Assembly (NCBI RefSeq): GCF_047511655.1
Contig: NC_133401.1
Span: 15,904,001 to 15,968,000 of the forward strand
Origin: Castor canadensis
Taxonomy: Eukaryota > Chordata > Mammalia > Rodentia > Castoridae
Length of the DNA: 64,000 bases
Direction: 5' to 3'
In this document: positions 33,001-42,719 of the stretch, piece by piece
Layout: every line of letters starts with the position of its first letter
Position numbering within the stretch: the first letter of the stretch is position 1
The notes under the pieces: model-generated
Told to the model about the DNA's origin: nothing
The model's database searches: none
What the model saw: only the letters and a program-made list of their open reading frames with translations
Program-made: the position numbers and the translations under genes

Positions 33001-36000
33001 AGGTCCTGGAAACCCTTCTGTGCCCACCCTGACGGGGGACACCCAGGCTTCTGCTCTCTGAGAGAAGCCATTGTCCTGGACTCACAGGCCTCTCTGTGTC
33101 GGGCTGCTACCCAGTCTGCTGAAGGAGGGGCCTCTGACTGTCCCCAGTCTCTGAGCCCCATGGTCCTTTCCCTCAGATCCACCTGAGGTCTCCATCACCG
33201 GCTATGATGACAACTGGTACCTCGGCCGCAGGAATGTCGCCCTGACCTGCCACGCCCACAGCAACCCCAAGTCCGAAAGCTACAACTGGAGCACGTGAGT
33301 CACAAGACTCCAAAAGTGGGTCTGAGGGAGGAGGCTGGGACCTGGACCCCTAGGTCTAAAGGAGGACTGGGGCCTGAACTGCTGGGTCTGAGGGAAGAGG
33401 GTTGGGGCCTGGATTCCTGGCTCTGAAGAAGGAAGGAATGCAGGAAGGCAAAAGGACAGAAAGGCGACACCTGCAGTGACACAACTTTCCAAGATGATTC
33501 AGTCGAGGCAGAGGGTGCACCCTCTCCTCAGTGCCCCAGCTTTGCCAAGGCCCAACCCCCTGCTGGGATCAGGCACCACACCCAGCACTGTGGCCCTCAA
33601 GGATCATGTGTTTGGGACCAGGGCTCAGTGTGCCACTCCTAGGAGGTCAAAACCAAAACAAAGACCAAACACTCTCTACAGTGCATCTGGCTCCAGAGTG
33701 GGCCTTCCTAGTCTGTGGCCGTGTCCCCTCCGCATCCCTGGGGCAGCCTGCAGTCAGATTTCCCCAAATTCAGGCAGAGGTTGAGGTTATAAGATAAGAT
33801 TTCTTTTTTTTTTAATAGTGCTGGGGCTGGAACCCAGGGCCTCAGCACTTGCTGGCAAGCGCTCTACTGCTGAACCACACCCTAGCCCAAAGGTAGCCAC
33901 TTCATTTCCTATTGGGCCTTTTCTCTTATTATAAAAATAACTTATGACTAACCATTAATACAGTTAGGAAAAAAGAAGAAAATACTGCCTACCATCAAGA
34001 GTAGCCAGTCACCTCCAAAAGTATCTACTGTTACCTTTTATTATACATCCTTTCCGGTTTTTTTTTTTTTTTTTTTTCTGATTCACAACAACTGAATTGT
34101 GTTTTGGGTGCAATTTTGAAACTTCCTCTGTCTCGTGAATTCCTTGTCGTGTCAGCGTGCAAAGTTCCACACCCTGTACCCGCCAACATTTTATTACAGT
34201 TTCCCAACATACAGAAAAATCTTAAGAATTTTCCAGTGAACACTCAAAAGTCCACCTTGGGGATTTTCCCACTAATGACTTATTGGATTTTAAAAATCCC
34301 ATTTGTGTCCACCCATCTATGCCTGTAATCCATCAGTCAGTCCATCTTGGATTTTGTGTACTTCAAACGTAAAACCCCATGTTATCTTTTCTTTTGGTTT
34401 TGGTTTTTTGAGACAGGGTCTGGCTATGTAGCACAGGCTGGCCTTGAACTCACGATCCTCCTGCCTCACCGCCCTTTGTTAATATGACTTTACATGTGTC
34501 ATCAGTCCCCAGTGTAGGAAATGGAAGTCACTTTCCATTTTTAACTAAGCAAATGTCATGATGATGACTCTACTAAATCCCCCTCCTCTGGATAGCCCCT
34601 GTCATTTACTGATTGTCAATGGAAATAATTGCTGTCAACAATTTGGCATTTTAGGACTAGGGCTGCCGCTCAGGGTGGAGCACTTGCCTAGCACGTGTCA
34701 GGCCCTAGACTCCATCCTTGGCACCACACACACACACACAAAGCCAGGTGTGGTATCTCATACCTGTAATCCCAGCCACTGGGGAGATGGAGATGGGAAG
34801 ATGACAGTGCAAGTCTGGGAAAAGTGGGAGACCTTATCTGAAAAATAAACCAAAAAGAAGGCTGGGAGTGGTGGGTGCTGGTGGCTCACACCTGTAATCC
34901 CAGCTACTTAGGAGACAGAGATCAGGAGGATCACAATTCAAAACCAGCCTGGGCAAATAGTTCACGAGACCTTATCTTGAAAAACCCTTCACAAAAATAG
35001 GACTGGTGGAGTGGCTTAATGTGAAGGCCCTGAGTTCAAACCCCAGAACCACAAAAAAAAAAAAGACACTTACTGCTCTGTCTCAAAGTGCCAAGATTTA
35101 GGTTACAAGTCAGGTAGAGATTTACATCCTGGCTCTACAGAAAGCCAAAACCTGCCAGCTGCCACCTCCTCCACCTCTGTTACTTGAACTGGAGAGCTGG
35201 GCTGCGACCCTGACACAACTTGGTAAATGAGACAGGCCAAAGTCCCTTCCCTGTGAGCTGCCGTTCCAGTGGGGAAGAGGAAAATAAACAAAATGAACTT
35301 GTAAAGTATCTAGTGTGTCCAATACTGATTAAAAAAAAAAAAAAAAAGCCTTGAGAAAGAACAGAGAAGGGGTCTGGTGTAGAAACGGGTGGCCAAGGAC
35401 AGTGTTGTCAACCAAGGTAACATCTGATCAGAGGCCTGGACGAGGCCAGCCAGGGTGTGCTCTGCTGGGAACAGCATTCCAGGCAAAGGGAACAGCATCA
35501 ACCCTGTACATGCTCACTGCCTAGAGGTATAACTGCAGAGTTTCAGGGTCAAACAAGAGGCCACTGTGATCACAGACGGGAACAAAAGGGGATCGGGGCT
35601 GGATCACTTGGGACCTGTAAGCAGGGCGACACTGGCTTTGCTCTGAATTAGGCAGCCTCCCCCTCCATCCCTGGGGTGGGCGACCTCTGGTGGCCAGGAG
35701 GGGAACAGATGGGGTAAGGGCAGAAATTGGAGTCCCAGTGAAAGCCAGAAGGGGGAGGTGATAGGGAGCACTTAGATAAAGGGGGGAACCAACAGGAGGT
35801 GCTCCCAATACAGGGTGAGGGTGTCAGGGAAGAGCCTGGACTGCTGTCAACCTGTATCATAGGGCATCTGTGTTCCTGTCACATTCTGGATCACTCTGGC
35901 CTCCAGCAGAGGCCCCGTGCTCACCTGTCTGTCTCTCCAGGCCCACAGGTCCCCTGCCTCACTCTGCTGTGGCCCAGAACAACAAGCTCTTCATCCATAC

Positions 36001-39000
36001 CGTGGACGAGTCTGTCAACACGACCTTCATCTGCAGTGTCACAAATGCCCTAGGAACCAGGCAGGAGGAAATGGCCATCCAAGTCAAAAGTACTGAGGAG
36101 AATGGGGAGACCCGCAGAGGGGCGGGGGGGAGGCACAGGGTCCCTTTGTGGTGCTTGATGCAGGGGAGCCCTAAATCCACTTGTGACAGGACCAACAGGG
36201 TCCACTTTGAACCATTCAGTGCTATTGGTCAGACACCTGGACACAGACCGGCCCTCCACCCACCCAGGCTGGGGCAGGTATGAGATGCCCCTTCCTTGGG
36301 GGCTCAGAAAGAGCCTGCATTATACAGAGCCCTATCCTTTGTAATTGGCAGACATGACTTAAATAACTAGGACTTCGTTGAAAATTCACCTTCAGGTTTG
36401 GTTAGATCCAGGCGCTGCACCTCTTTAGCTCTCTTTTCCTCATGCTGGTTTCTTCTCAGGCAGGCTGTGTCCTCGGGGACTCAAGGTGGCCCTCACGCTA
36501 GGACACTCACATCCCACCAGAGGCTTAGCAGCTACAGGGGAAAGAGCAGCGCTCTTTGAATAGCTCCAGCCAAAGTCCCAGGGCTGCCTCCCATTGGCCC
36601 ACGTGTGAACCAATCACAGCAGCCTGGGAGAATGGGATGTTCTGATTGGCCAGGCCTGAGCCAACGCCCCCTCCTAGGACCCACAGGGTGGAGTGGAGTC
36701 CGGCTGAAGGGATGGACTGGGGGAGGTGGAAGGAAATTCGGGTGCCGCTTCACGGACAAGGGGTGGCACTTTCCAGACAGGTGAGACCCCTCAAAAGTTT
36801 CCTGACCTGCCCGTTTCCATCTCCTCCTCCAGAGACATTGTCAGGCACAGACAGGAGGACTGTCATCACCATCGCCATTGTCCTTGTGATCATCGCGGTT
36901 ATCGTGGGAGGCCTAGGGTTCTGTTGTGTGAGGCAGAGGAGACATCGGGGTGAGTCCCTTCCTCAGATAATTATTTCATAAATATTTGCGATGGGGGAGA
37001 TTGTGGAGCTTTTTTAGGGGCATATATTAAATTGTAGGTAATAAGGGATTTTGTCATGGCGTGCCCACCTTTATAATGTACCTTGATCTCATTCACCCCC
37101 CACCTCTCTCTCTGGCACTGGGGTTTGAACTCAGGGCCTCACGCTTGCTAGACAAGTGCTCTACCACTTAAGCCACCCACGCACCCTCAGCCCTTTTTGC
37201 ATTTTTACGTTATTTTTCACCTAGGATCTTTCATTTTTTTGCCCAGGGCCAGCCTCAGACCACCATCCTCCTACCTATGCCTCCCAAGTAGTCCCAAGAA
37301 GCTGAGATTTCAGGCATGCACCACCACACCCAGCTTGTTTGTTGAGATGGGACATCAGTCCTCCTTTCTCTGCCTCCAGAGTAGCTGAGAGTACAGGTGT
37401 GAGTCATTGCACCTGACTCTATTACTCTCTTACTGTCACTCTTCCCTTCCTTTTTTCCTTTCCCTTTCTGCCACCGCAGTAGTCCTCCCTTCATTTTTGT
37501 GAACTTGGTGGTTGTTTTCCTTTGTTTTGTTTCCCCTTGGCTTTCACGAATGAGAGAAAACATGTCTTTTTGGGACTGGCTTATTTCATTTAACATAATG
37601 TTCTCCAATTCTAGCCATTTACCTACAAACAGCATAACTGCACTCCTCTTTATGGCTGAGTAATACTCCATTGTGTAAATACACCACCTTTTCTTTATGC
37701 ATTCACCCATTGATGGACACCGGGGCTGACTCACAGACTGGCAACTGTGAGTGCTGCTGCTATAGACACGGGGTGCAGGTGTCTCTACTGTCAGATGACT
37801 TAGATTCTTCGGGGTGCCTATCCAGGAGTGGTATAGCTGGGCCCTACGGGAGTTCATCGTAGAGCCCTTAAAGGCCACATAAGGACTTTGGCTTTTAATT
37901 CAGGCCACATGGGAGGCCCTGAAGGATGGCTGGAGAGTGGAATGACACCCAGTACCCTTGAACCTACCCTCTAAAGGGCCTGATGCCTCCACACCTGAAG
38001 AGCTTTGTATGGGCTGTTCCCTGCCTGGAACTCCCTCAGCCGTCGTCATCACTTCTTTTCTCCTCCACTCCCCTCCCCTCTCCTTTTTCTTTTTCTTTTT
38101 TGGTGCTGGGGTTTGGATTCAGGCCCATTCATGCTCGGCAAGCGCGCTACCACTTGAGCCACATTCTTCAACCATTTTGTTTATATTTTATTTTTTGAGA
38201 CAGAATCTGGCTATGTAGCCCAGGCTGGCCTTGAACTCCTGGTCCTCCTGCCTCAGCCTCTTGAGTACTGGGATTACAGATGTGTGCCACTATGCCCAGC
38301 TCACATTTTCTTCTTCATTTACTTTTACAAAGGAGAGAGAGAGAGACAGAGAGAGAGAGACTATCTCCAGGAATATCCACCAAGGAAGGAAGGGAGGGAG
38401 ACAGCAAGGGAGGGAAACCAACCAAACAAAAAACCCTGTTGAATAGTTGAGAAAACAGAGGCACAGAGAGGTTAAGTCACTTAGTCCGGGGTCACACAGC
38501 TCCTAAGGACAGAGATGAGATTTCAGCCCATGAGAGATAAGTTTATTTATGCTTAATAACCAAATGCATGGCTGGATGACCAACTCCTTAAAGAGCCCCA
38601 CACCAGCCCTGTTTGACAAACGTGTACCCCCACAGTGCCGATGTCCCCAGGTCAATAGCAGAGGCGAGACGGGGCTTACTCCCGTCTTCCTCCAACAGTT
38701 CCCAACATTGTTCCTTCCTGAATAATTCTCCTTCTGCTTCACCAGGTCAGCAACAGTCCAGCCCCTCGGCGAACGGGGTGAGTGTGGAGGGGGAGCTGAG
38801 GACGGGGTGGGGGCCACAGACCAATTGCCAGAACTTTCCACCGCAGGCGCCCACAGTGTGACATCTGGAGCCTGGGCCTTTTCTCCCAGTGCCTCGAGCT
38901 GCAGAAGTAGCAGGCAGAGGTCCCTGTGGAATTTTCTAGAATGCAGGCCCTTGGGAGTCGGGTCTGGTGGAGCCTGGGGATATGCATTTTGATCTGTGTC

Positions 39001-39234
39001 CCACACACGCACCTACGATCATCCTTGGGGACACTGCCCTGGCTTCCAGGAGAGGGGATTGGGCAGTGGGCTGCTCTTTGCTCATGGTTGGCAGGGGAAG
39101 CTTTTGTCTGATTTTCTTTGAAAGGAACCAAGACTAATGTTTAAACTGCCCTCTTCCAGGCTGTCCACTATTCACTTGTGAACACTGGTGAGGTCAACTC
39201 TCCCCAGGACCAGCCAACACGGAGCACCAGGTGA
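26980..39234 (+). CDS. PVR: PVR (CD155, poliovirus receptor / nectin-like 5), complete 404-aa coding region
   Basis: Cell-surface adhesion protein of the nectin family. In other mammals it binds nectin-3 and the lymphocyte receptors DNAM-1, TIGIT and CD96. Eight coding exons join 26980-27040, 29933-30298, 31212-31508, 33177-33294, 35941-36089, 36833-36949, 38746-38777 and 39160-39234. Order: Leu-rich signal peptide (1 to about 20), V domain (Cys45, Cys123), C2 domain (Cys169, Cys221), C2 domain (Cys266, Cys312), transmembrane helix (340-363), 41-residue tail. The V domain ends with the nectin motif TYPMGS. Five N-glycosylation sequons: N120, N191, N218, N278, N307. [13 protein letters not shown] and CVSTGG are near-identical to human PVR. 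The tail holds VHYSLV, an ITIM-like motif as in human. Length is close to human (417). The order IGSF23-PVR-CEACAM19 matches human and argues for PVR rather than NECTIN2. Confidence 0.95.
27042..27173 (+). repeat. 19-bp C-rich minisatellite in PVR intron 1
   Basis: Six near-perfect copies of CTCCCCAACCCCAAGCCCC start about 15 bp after the exon 1 donor. The minus strand is a series of G4-G5 runs separated by 1-3 bases. Confidence 0.95.
27502..27690 (+). repeat. Dimeric SINE
   Basis: GCTGCGCGGTGGCTCACACC...GGGCTGGTGGGTGATTCAAGGTGTAAGCCCTGAATTCAAACCC plus A-rich tail, PVR intron 1. Confidence 0.9.
27700..28580. other. PVR intron 1, unassigned part
   Basis: No exon or familiar repeat recognised. 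ORFs across it are short and show no domain signature. Confidence 0.4.
28590..28800 (+). repeat. Dimeric SINE
   Basis: GCCAGGCTTGGTGATGCATGTC...GGGCTGGGTGGGTAGCTCAAGTGGTAGAGTGCC...CCAGTACCAC, PVR intron 1. Confidence 0.9.
29020..29140 (-). repeat. B1-like SINE (antisense)
   Basis: AAAGACAGGATCTTGCTATGTAGC...CCTCCTGACTCAGCCTCC...ATTATAGATGGGCCTATCATGCCCAGC. Confidence 0.8.
29185..29262 (-). repeat. MIR fragment
   Basis: GCAGGGGAGAAAACTGAGGCTCTAAGTGC...AGCTAGTGAGGGGCAGGGCTGAACC is the antisense MIR core. Confidence 0.6.
29470..29888 (-). repeat. Antisense SINE cluster
   Basis: An ID-like head (GGCACTGGGATTTGAACTCCGGACC) and two B1-like segments, ending GGCATGAGCCACCACACCCGGC only 45 bp before PVR exon 2. 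Confidence 0.85.
29933..30298 (+). CDS. PVR: PVR exon 2, V domain
   Basis: Acceptor TTTCCCCCCAG, donor TGCTGG|GTGAGC; 366 nt, phase 1-1. It encodes the receptor- and nectin-binding V domain: [36 protein letters not shown]. The stretch between RFAAYR and ASL is longer than in remembered human PVR and lacks the human sequon there (RNAS in human, WDAS here). Confidence 0.93.
30299..30965. other. PVR intron 2, no feature recognised
   Basis: Includes a short A-rich stretch (about 30748-30805). No exon signature. Confidence 0.4.
30970..31125 (-). repeat. MIR (antisense)
   Basis: ATTCTAAGAGCTTTACCTGG...CAAGGAAACTGAGGCCCGGACTTGCCCAAGGTCACCCAGCTGCTGAGGGGCAGA is a long antisense MIR match. Confidence 0.75.
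31212..31508 (+). CDS. PVR: PVR exon 3, first C2-type Ig domain
   Basis: Acceptor CCCCTCGCAG, donor GCACT|GTGAGT; 297 nt, phase 1-1. Landmarks are [33 protein letters not shown] and CKVQHES, very close to human PVR. Confidence 0.94.
31509..32040. other. PVR intron 3, CT/CA-rich, unassigned
   Basis: Degenerate, repetitive-looking GTCTACACTGCC-type text recurs here and again at about 32590-32740, suggesting an old low-complexity expansion. No exon seen. Confidence 0.35.
32042..32235 (-). repeat. Dimeric SINE (antisense)
   Basis: TTTGTGGTACTGAGGCGTGAACTCAGGGCC...CCACTCCAGCAGCCC...GGATTACAGGAGTGACC. Confidence 0.88.
32236..33170. other. PVR intron 3, remainder
   Basis: A short CA run (about 32471-32492) and GTCTACACTG-type degenerate repeats; otherwise unassigned. 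Confidence 0.35.
33177..33294 (+). CDS. PVR: PVR exon 4, first half of second C2 domain
   Basis: Acceptor CCCTCAG, donor AGCAC|GTGAGT. Enters in phase 1 and leaves in phase 2. Encodes [23 protein letters not shown] and YNWS. The domain is split by an intron, as in the nectin family. Confidence 0.93.
33805..33892 (-). repeat. ID-like SINE (antisense)
   Basis: TTTTTTTTTAATAGTGCTGGGGCTGGAACCCAGGGCC...CAAGCGCTCTACTGCTGAACCACACCC. Confidence 0.85.
33895..34390. other. PVR intron 4, unassigned AT-rich stretch
   Basis: AT-rich sequence with a T17-T18 homopolymer at about 34059-34077. Possibly old LINE-derived, but not assigned. Confidence 0.35.
34392..34475 (-). repeat. B1-like SINE fragment (antisense)
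   Basis: TTTTTTGAGACAGGGTCTGGCTATGTAGC...GGCTGGCCTTGAACTCACGATCCTCCTGCCTC. Confidence 0.8.
34655..35065 (+). repeat. SINE cluster (ID, B1, dimer)
   Basis: ID-like unit (34655-34740, ending in a CA run), B1 unit (34743-34855) and a full dimeric SINE (34858-35062), all sense, in PVR intron 4. Confidence 0.85.
35200..35500 (-). repeat. LINE L2 fragment (antisense)
   Basis: AGTCCCTTCCCTGTGAGCTGCCGTTCCAGTGGGGAAGAG...AAATAAAC...GGAACAGCATTCCAGGCAAAGGGAACAGCA. Confidence 0.6.
35941..36089 (+). CDS. PVR: PVR exon 5, second half of second C2 domain
   Basis: Acceptor GTCTCTCCAG; donor AAAA|GTACTG is weaker than the others. Enters in phase 2 and leaves in phase 1. Encodes [36 protein letters not shown] and IQVK, matching human PVR. 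Confidence 0.92.
36585..36680. promoter_or_regulatory. CCAAT/E-box cluster in PVR intron 5
   Basis: Three CCAAT boxes in about 57 bp (ATTGG 36593-36597, CCAAT 36610-36614, ATTGG 36645-36649), an E-box CACGTG (36600-36605) and a GC/CACCC element (ACGCCCCCTCC, 36664-36674). It looks like a promoter or enhancer core; function is inferred only. Confidence 0.4.
36833..36949 (+). CDS. PVR: PVR exon 6, transmembrane
   Basis: Acceptor CTCCTCCAG, donor CATCGGG|GTGAGT; 117 nt, phase 1-1. Encodes a short stalk (TLSGTDRR), the helix [20 protein letters not shown] and a basic stop-transfer RQRRHR. Its length is a multiple of three, so skipping keeps the frame. Confidence 0.92.
37115..37425 (-). repeat. 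Antisense SINE units
   Basis: CACTGGGGTTTGAACTCAGGGCCTCACGCTTGCTAGAC... followed by B1-like pieces to GAGTACAGGTGTGAGTCATTGCACC. Confidence 0.85.
37440..37865 (-). mobile_element. LINE L1 3' ORF2 fragment (antisense)
   Basis: The minus strand reads [20 protein letters not shown] and [17 protein letters not shown], the L1 ORF2 C-terminal signature. It is 5'-truncated and diverged. Confidence 0.88.
38090..38305 (-). repeat. Dimeric SINE (antisense)
   Basis: TTTTTTGGTGCTGGGGTTTGGATTCAGGCCC...GAGACAGAATCTGGCTATGTAGCCCAGGCTGGCC...GCCACTATGCCCAGC. Confidence 0.88.
38334..38361 (+). repeat. (GA)n simple repeat
   Basis: Short GA run with one interruption. Confidence 0.85.
38450..38530 (-). repeat. 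MIR (antisense)
   Basis: GAGAAAACAGAGGCACAGAGAGGTTAAGTCACTTAG...GTCACACAGCTCCTAAGGACAGAG. Confidence 0.75.
38746..38777 (+). CDS. PVR: PVR exon 7, 32-nt cytoplasmic exon
   Basis: Acceptor GCTTCACCAG, donor AACGGG|GTGAGT. Encodes [14 protein letters not shown] aligns with human ASANGHVSYSAV. Enters in phase 1 and leaves in phase 0, so skipping it alone would shift the frame of the ITIM exon. Confidence 0.85.
39160..39234 (+). CDS. PVR: PVR exon 8, terminal tail
   Basis: Acceptor CTCTTCCAG. Encodes [18 protein letters not shown] and PTRSTR, then TGA at 39232-39234. Human ends HVSYSAVS...SSQDPQTEGTR. The VHYSLV motif fits [VIL]xYxx[VLI], an ITIM-like site. Confidence 0.9.
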   Translation, partial: AVHYSLVNTGEVNSPQDQPTRSTR

Positions 39235-39604
39235 CGGCCCAGGCGCCAGGTCACCCACGCATGTCTCCTTGAGTGGACAGAGAGACAGAGCTGGGGAGGC
39301 CAGGGCCTCTCTGAGTGGCCCCACCCCACGGAGGAAGCCTCCTCCAGAGGGACAGGCCACCGCCAGATGCACCCTCTGCTGCCCGGAGCAGTGGCTGGTA
39401 CAAATTTAGGAGCCTCCCAGAACCCCCCCTGCCCCAGCCATTGCAAAGACTCACAGAACCAACAAAAAGATAATCAGACCAGCCAAGGAAAAGGAGCACA
39501 GGACAGGTCCAGGGGATCCAGGCGCAGCTGCCAGCTGCCACTCCCCAGGATTCATGGAGACTGCTGTTTTCCCAGCAATAATGTGTACAGCATACAAAAC
39601 CATC

Positions 39605-39755
39605 ACCGGCAAGCTGGCATGGTGCTTCATGCTTGTAATCCCAGCTACTCAGGAAGCAGGAGGATCAGGAGTTCCAAGCCCGCCTGGGCTACACAGTGAG
39701 TTCACAACCAACCAGCAAGCTCCATCCCAGACTGCAAAAGAAGAAAAAAAAAAAA
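39605..39755 (+). repeat. B1-like SINE
   Basis: GCAAGCTGGCATGGTGCTTCATGC...GAGTTCCAAGCCCGCCTGGGCTACACAGTGAGTTC with an A-rich tail, in the likely PVR 3' UTR. Confidence 0.85.
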
Positions 39756-40149
39756 AACTTTACAAAGGCCTATGAGCTTGGAGGTTGCAAAAAAAAACAG
39801 AAACAAGAAGGATTTGGGGTTTGCTCTGGGAAAAGACAGGAGAGTATAGAACAAAAAAGGATTGGGAAGAGAGGAACCAGGATGATGGGACAATTGGGTA
39901 AATTAGGAGGAGATGAGACCGGGGGGCCCACAGTATAGGGGAGACAAGAGACCATCAGTCCCTTGACCACCTGGCACTTTCACTAAAGCTTATTTATTAA
40001 TTAATTTATTTTTATTTATTATATCTCCAGTAGCTATGTGGAAGGCATCTTTTGTGGGAACTAAGGAAGGGCTGAGTTTAGTGTGACAGTCACCACCTGT
40101 GACAGAAGCGGGGGTGTGAGCATTGACCCTGAAGTGAGAAAGACGTCAG

Positions 40150-40775
40150 GGTGACAAGTGTGATGCTACACGTCTATAATCCCTGCACTCTGGAGGTGAG
40201 GGCAGATGATCATGAGGTTGAGGCCAGCCTGGACTACATAGAGAGACACTGTCTCAAAAAAGCAAAATTGAAAATTGTGCATTTCGGTTGGGCCACAGAC
40301 TTAGTAGTTTAAAAAACAAAATTAGGTCTGGGGGTATAAGGTATGGGTTTTTGCTGAGGTGAGCCTGGACCCAAAATCCTCCTATTTCTGCCTCCTGAAT
40401 GGTTGGGATCTCACGTATTTGTTGAGATGGGGTCTCACTGCTTCTCCCTTCACTGGCCTTGAACTTTGACCCTCCTGACGTCCACCTCCCAAGTAGCTGT
40501 GATTACAGGAGTCAGCCTCACACCAGTCCTGTATTATACTTTTTATTGTTATTTTAAAGAACAGTCTTTGAACTTTTTTTTTTAAGTCTACTGTAAAACA
40601 GTCTGTCACGTCAGTCAGCAGCAGCCTCTGACATCTCACATTTACTGAGGCCAATAAATGTATTTTTGTTGTTTTGTTTTTTGTTTCTTGAGCCAGGGTC
40701 TCACTATGCAGCCCAGGCTGTCCTCCACCTCCCGGGTGCTGGAACTACAGGCGTGCACCACCACGCTTGTGGTTC
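40150..40775. repeat. B1-like SINEs of both orientations
   Basis: 40150-40260 sense B1 (GTCTATAATCCCTGCACTC...CTGGACTACATAGAGAGACAC); 40320-40530 antisense pieces (GAGATGGGGTCTCACTG...GTGATTACAGGAG); 40665-40775 antisense B1 (CAGGGTCTCACTATGCAGCCC...ACTACAGGCGTGCACCACCACGC). Confidence 0.8.
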
Positions 40776-41224
40776 TCCTGCTGCCTGTACTCCATGTGGG
40801 GATAGCAGGACGGCTTTAGCCAGACCCCTAAGGATGGACATTTTATTGTGTCCAGCCTTTCACTAGTACTATGCCACACACTGTCACTGGGCTCATGTTG
40901 ATGCCTGGGGGTGTGACACACTCCTGGAGGTGGCATTGTTGGGTCAGAGACCCCGTGCCCTTGTCACAGTGATAGACACTGACAACTGGCCATCCTGGAA
41001 ACTGGCCCCAGGGCTTTGGTAAGAGTCTCGCACAAACTTTATATAAGCTTCAGAAAGCCGTAGTATCCATCTCAGAGAAGGAGGTTCTGGTGGCAGTCCA
41101 AGGTGGGGGCAGGGATCCATCCTGTCTTATCTTGCTTTAAAGAGCTGGAAAGTTCTAGAAGCCCCTGGGTTGCAGATTGCTTGGGTGAGGATGCCTGTGC
41201 TACTGAAGTCAGACTTCTTTTAAA

Positions 41225-41438
41225 AGGATAAGTTGCCCAGGAATTCCACTTCTGGGTATGTGTACTTATTGAAAACATAGCCGGGCATGGTGGTACATGC
41301 CTGTAATCCCAGCAGTTGGGAGGTGGAGGCAGGAGATGACAAGTTCAGGTCAGTCTGAGCTACATGTCGAGACCCTGTCTCAAGAATCCAAAAAAGAAAG
41401 AAAAGAAAAAGAATTAAGAACACTCATTCAACCAATTT

Positions 41439-41473
<35 letters not shown>

Positions 41474-41960
41474 TACTGGAGTTTGAACTCACAAATATTT
41501 TTATATGAAGTTCACTCACAATAACCAAAAGGAGGGCACAATATGAATGTCCAACCAGCCGATGAGTGAATAAAGGCATATCATCTAATGCGCAGTGGAG
41601 TATTATTCAGCCGTAAGAAAGGAACAGAGCACTGATTCATGTTACAGTATGGGTGAACCTCAAAACCATGATGCTGAGTGAAAGAAGCCCGGCACGGAAG
41701 CCTCGCAGTGTGGTTCCAGTGTGGTTCCGGTACACAATTTGCAGTGTAGACTAAATGCACAGAGACGAAAACGGGTTAGTGGTTGCCAGGCTCTGGGGGA
41801 GGAGAAAACAGAGGAGCAGCTGCTTAAGGTTTTTGAGGCATCCTGGGAGGTGTTGAAATTGTGAGATGTCCCAAGTGCCACAGAATTGTAGTTTTAAAAT
41901 CTCAAAGTGGTAACATTTTATGTGTGTTTTACAATAACAAGTAATTTTTATAGAAAAAAA
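41225..41960 (+). mobile_element. Old L1 3' region, interrupted by a B1 SINE
   Basis: GAATTCCACTTCTGGGTATGTG... and GATGAGTGAATAAAGGC...GGAGTATTATTCAGCCGTAAGAAAGGAA, then ATGATGCTGAGTGAAAGAAGCC...GGGTTAGTGGTTGCCAGGCTCTGGGG, are L1M-type 3' landmarks. A B1 unit at 41279-41412 splits it. Confidence 0.8.
41441..41472 (+). repeat. (TG)n microsatellite
   Basis: About 16 TG units inside the L1 copy. Confidence 0.95.
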
Positions 41961-42249
41961 ATTGTTTCCTGGCTCTTTACTTACTGGAAGAATTTTCAGA
42001 GCTAATTAAACTTGGGAGGTGTAGGTAAGTGTATACAAAATGAGATGGGGGCTTCTACCCCATCCCCCTTCCCATCTGCAGGCTGGCAATGAAAACAGCC
42101 TGGGGCTGCTTCCTCTGCTTTTCTGCACACATTGGTATCAACCCAGGTGGGTGCCATGATGGCCCCTCATCCGGGACATTGCCCCCATCGCACACCCAGG
42201 GATGCAGCCCATCCCTTCCGGGGATGGAAGACCAACAGGAAGCCTGCCC

Positions 42250-42370
42250 CACGGCATCCTTCCGTCTCATTGGCCAGCACCATCCATGGCTCGGCCAATC
42301 CAGGCCGGAAGAATGGGGCCGCCTGGGAGGCTTTGACCAATCAGAACCTGCCCTCTGGGGGCGGGGTTAG
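42250..42370 (+). promoter_or_regulatory. CCAAT/ETS/GC-box promoter-like island
   Basis: ATTGG (42269-42273), CCAAT (42295-42299), CCGGAAG ETS site (42305-42311), CCAAT (42337-42341) and GC box GGGGGCGGGG (42357-42366) lie within about 100 bp. This is a typical TATA-less promoter layout between PVR and CEACAM19. It could drive an upstream CEACAM19 transcript or a non-coding RNA. Confidence 0.5.
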
Positions 42371-42719
42371 ATGCCTGGGTGAAGCCTGCCGGTGACAGGT
42401 CTAGGTAATTGGGAGGCGTTTGCGGCTTAGTCTCTTCTCTTTGATCACTGTCTAAATGTTTTGTAAAGTAAACCCTGACTTCTTTCAGTGATGCAAAAAG
42501 AATCAAAGTCAGAGAGAGGGAGAGAGAGACAGGGAGAGAGAAGAGGTGCAGCAACTGGCTAGCTTTGCTTTTATGGCTGCCTGAAAATAGTTGCTGGATT
42601 TTCAGCACGTCCTCCCTGCCAGACAGAAAGGGGACCGCGGCAAGGACCGAGGGGACCCCATCCTGAGAGCCCCTCCAGGAAACCTTCCAGACATTAGGGG
42701 AGGTGCGGGTTGCAGGCGA

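Noticed and set aside
26980-39234. NECTIN2 as an alternative identity for the PVR-like gene
   Set aside because: The tail is short and ITIM-like rather than the longer nectin tail with a PDZ-type C-terminus, domain text matches PVR better, and the IGSF23-PVR-CEACAM19 order fits PVR.
40653-40658. AATAAA as the PVR poly(A) signal
   Set aside because: It lies 1.4 kb after the stop at the edge of an antisense B1, with no downstream GT-rich support; it could be used but is not demonstrable.
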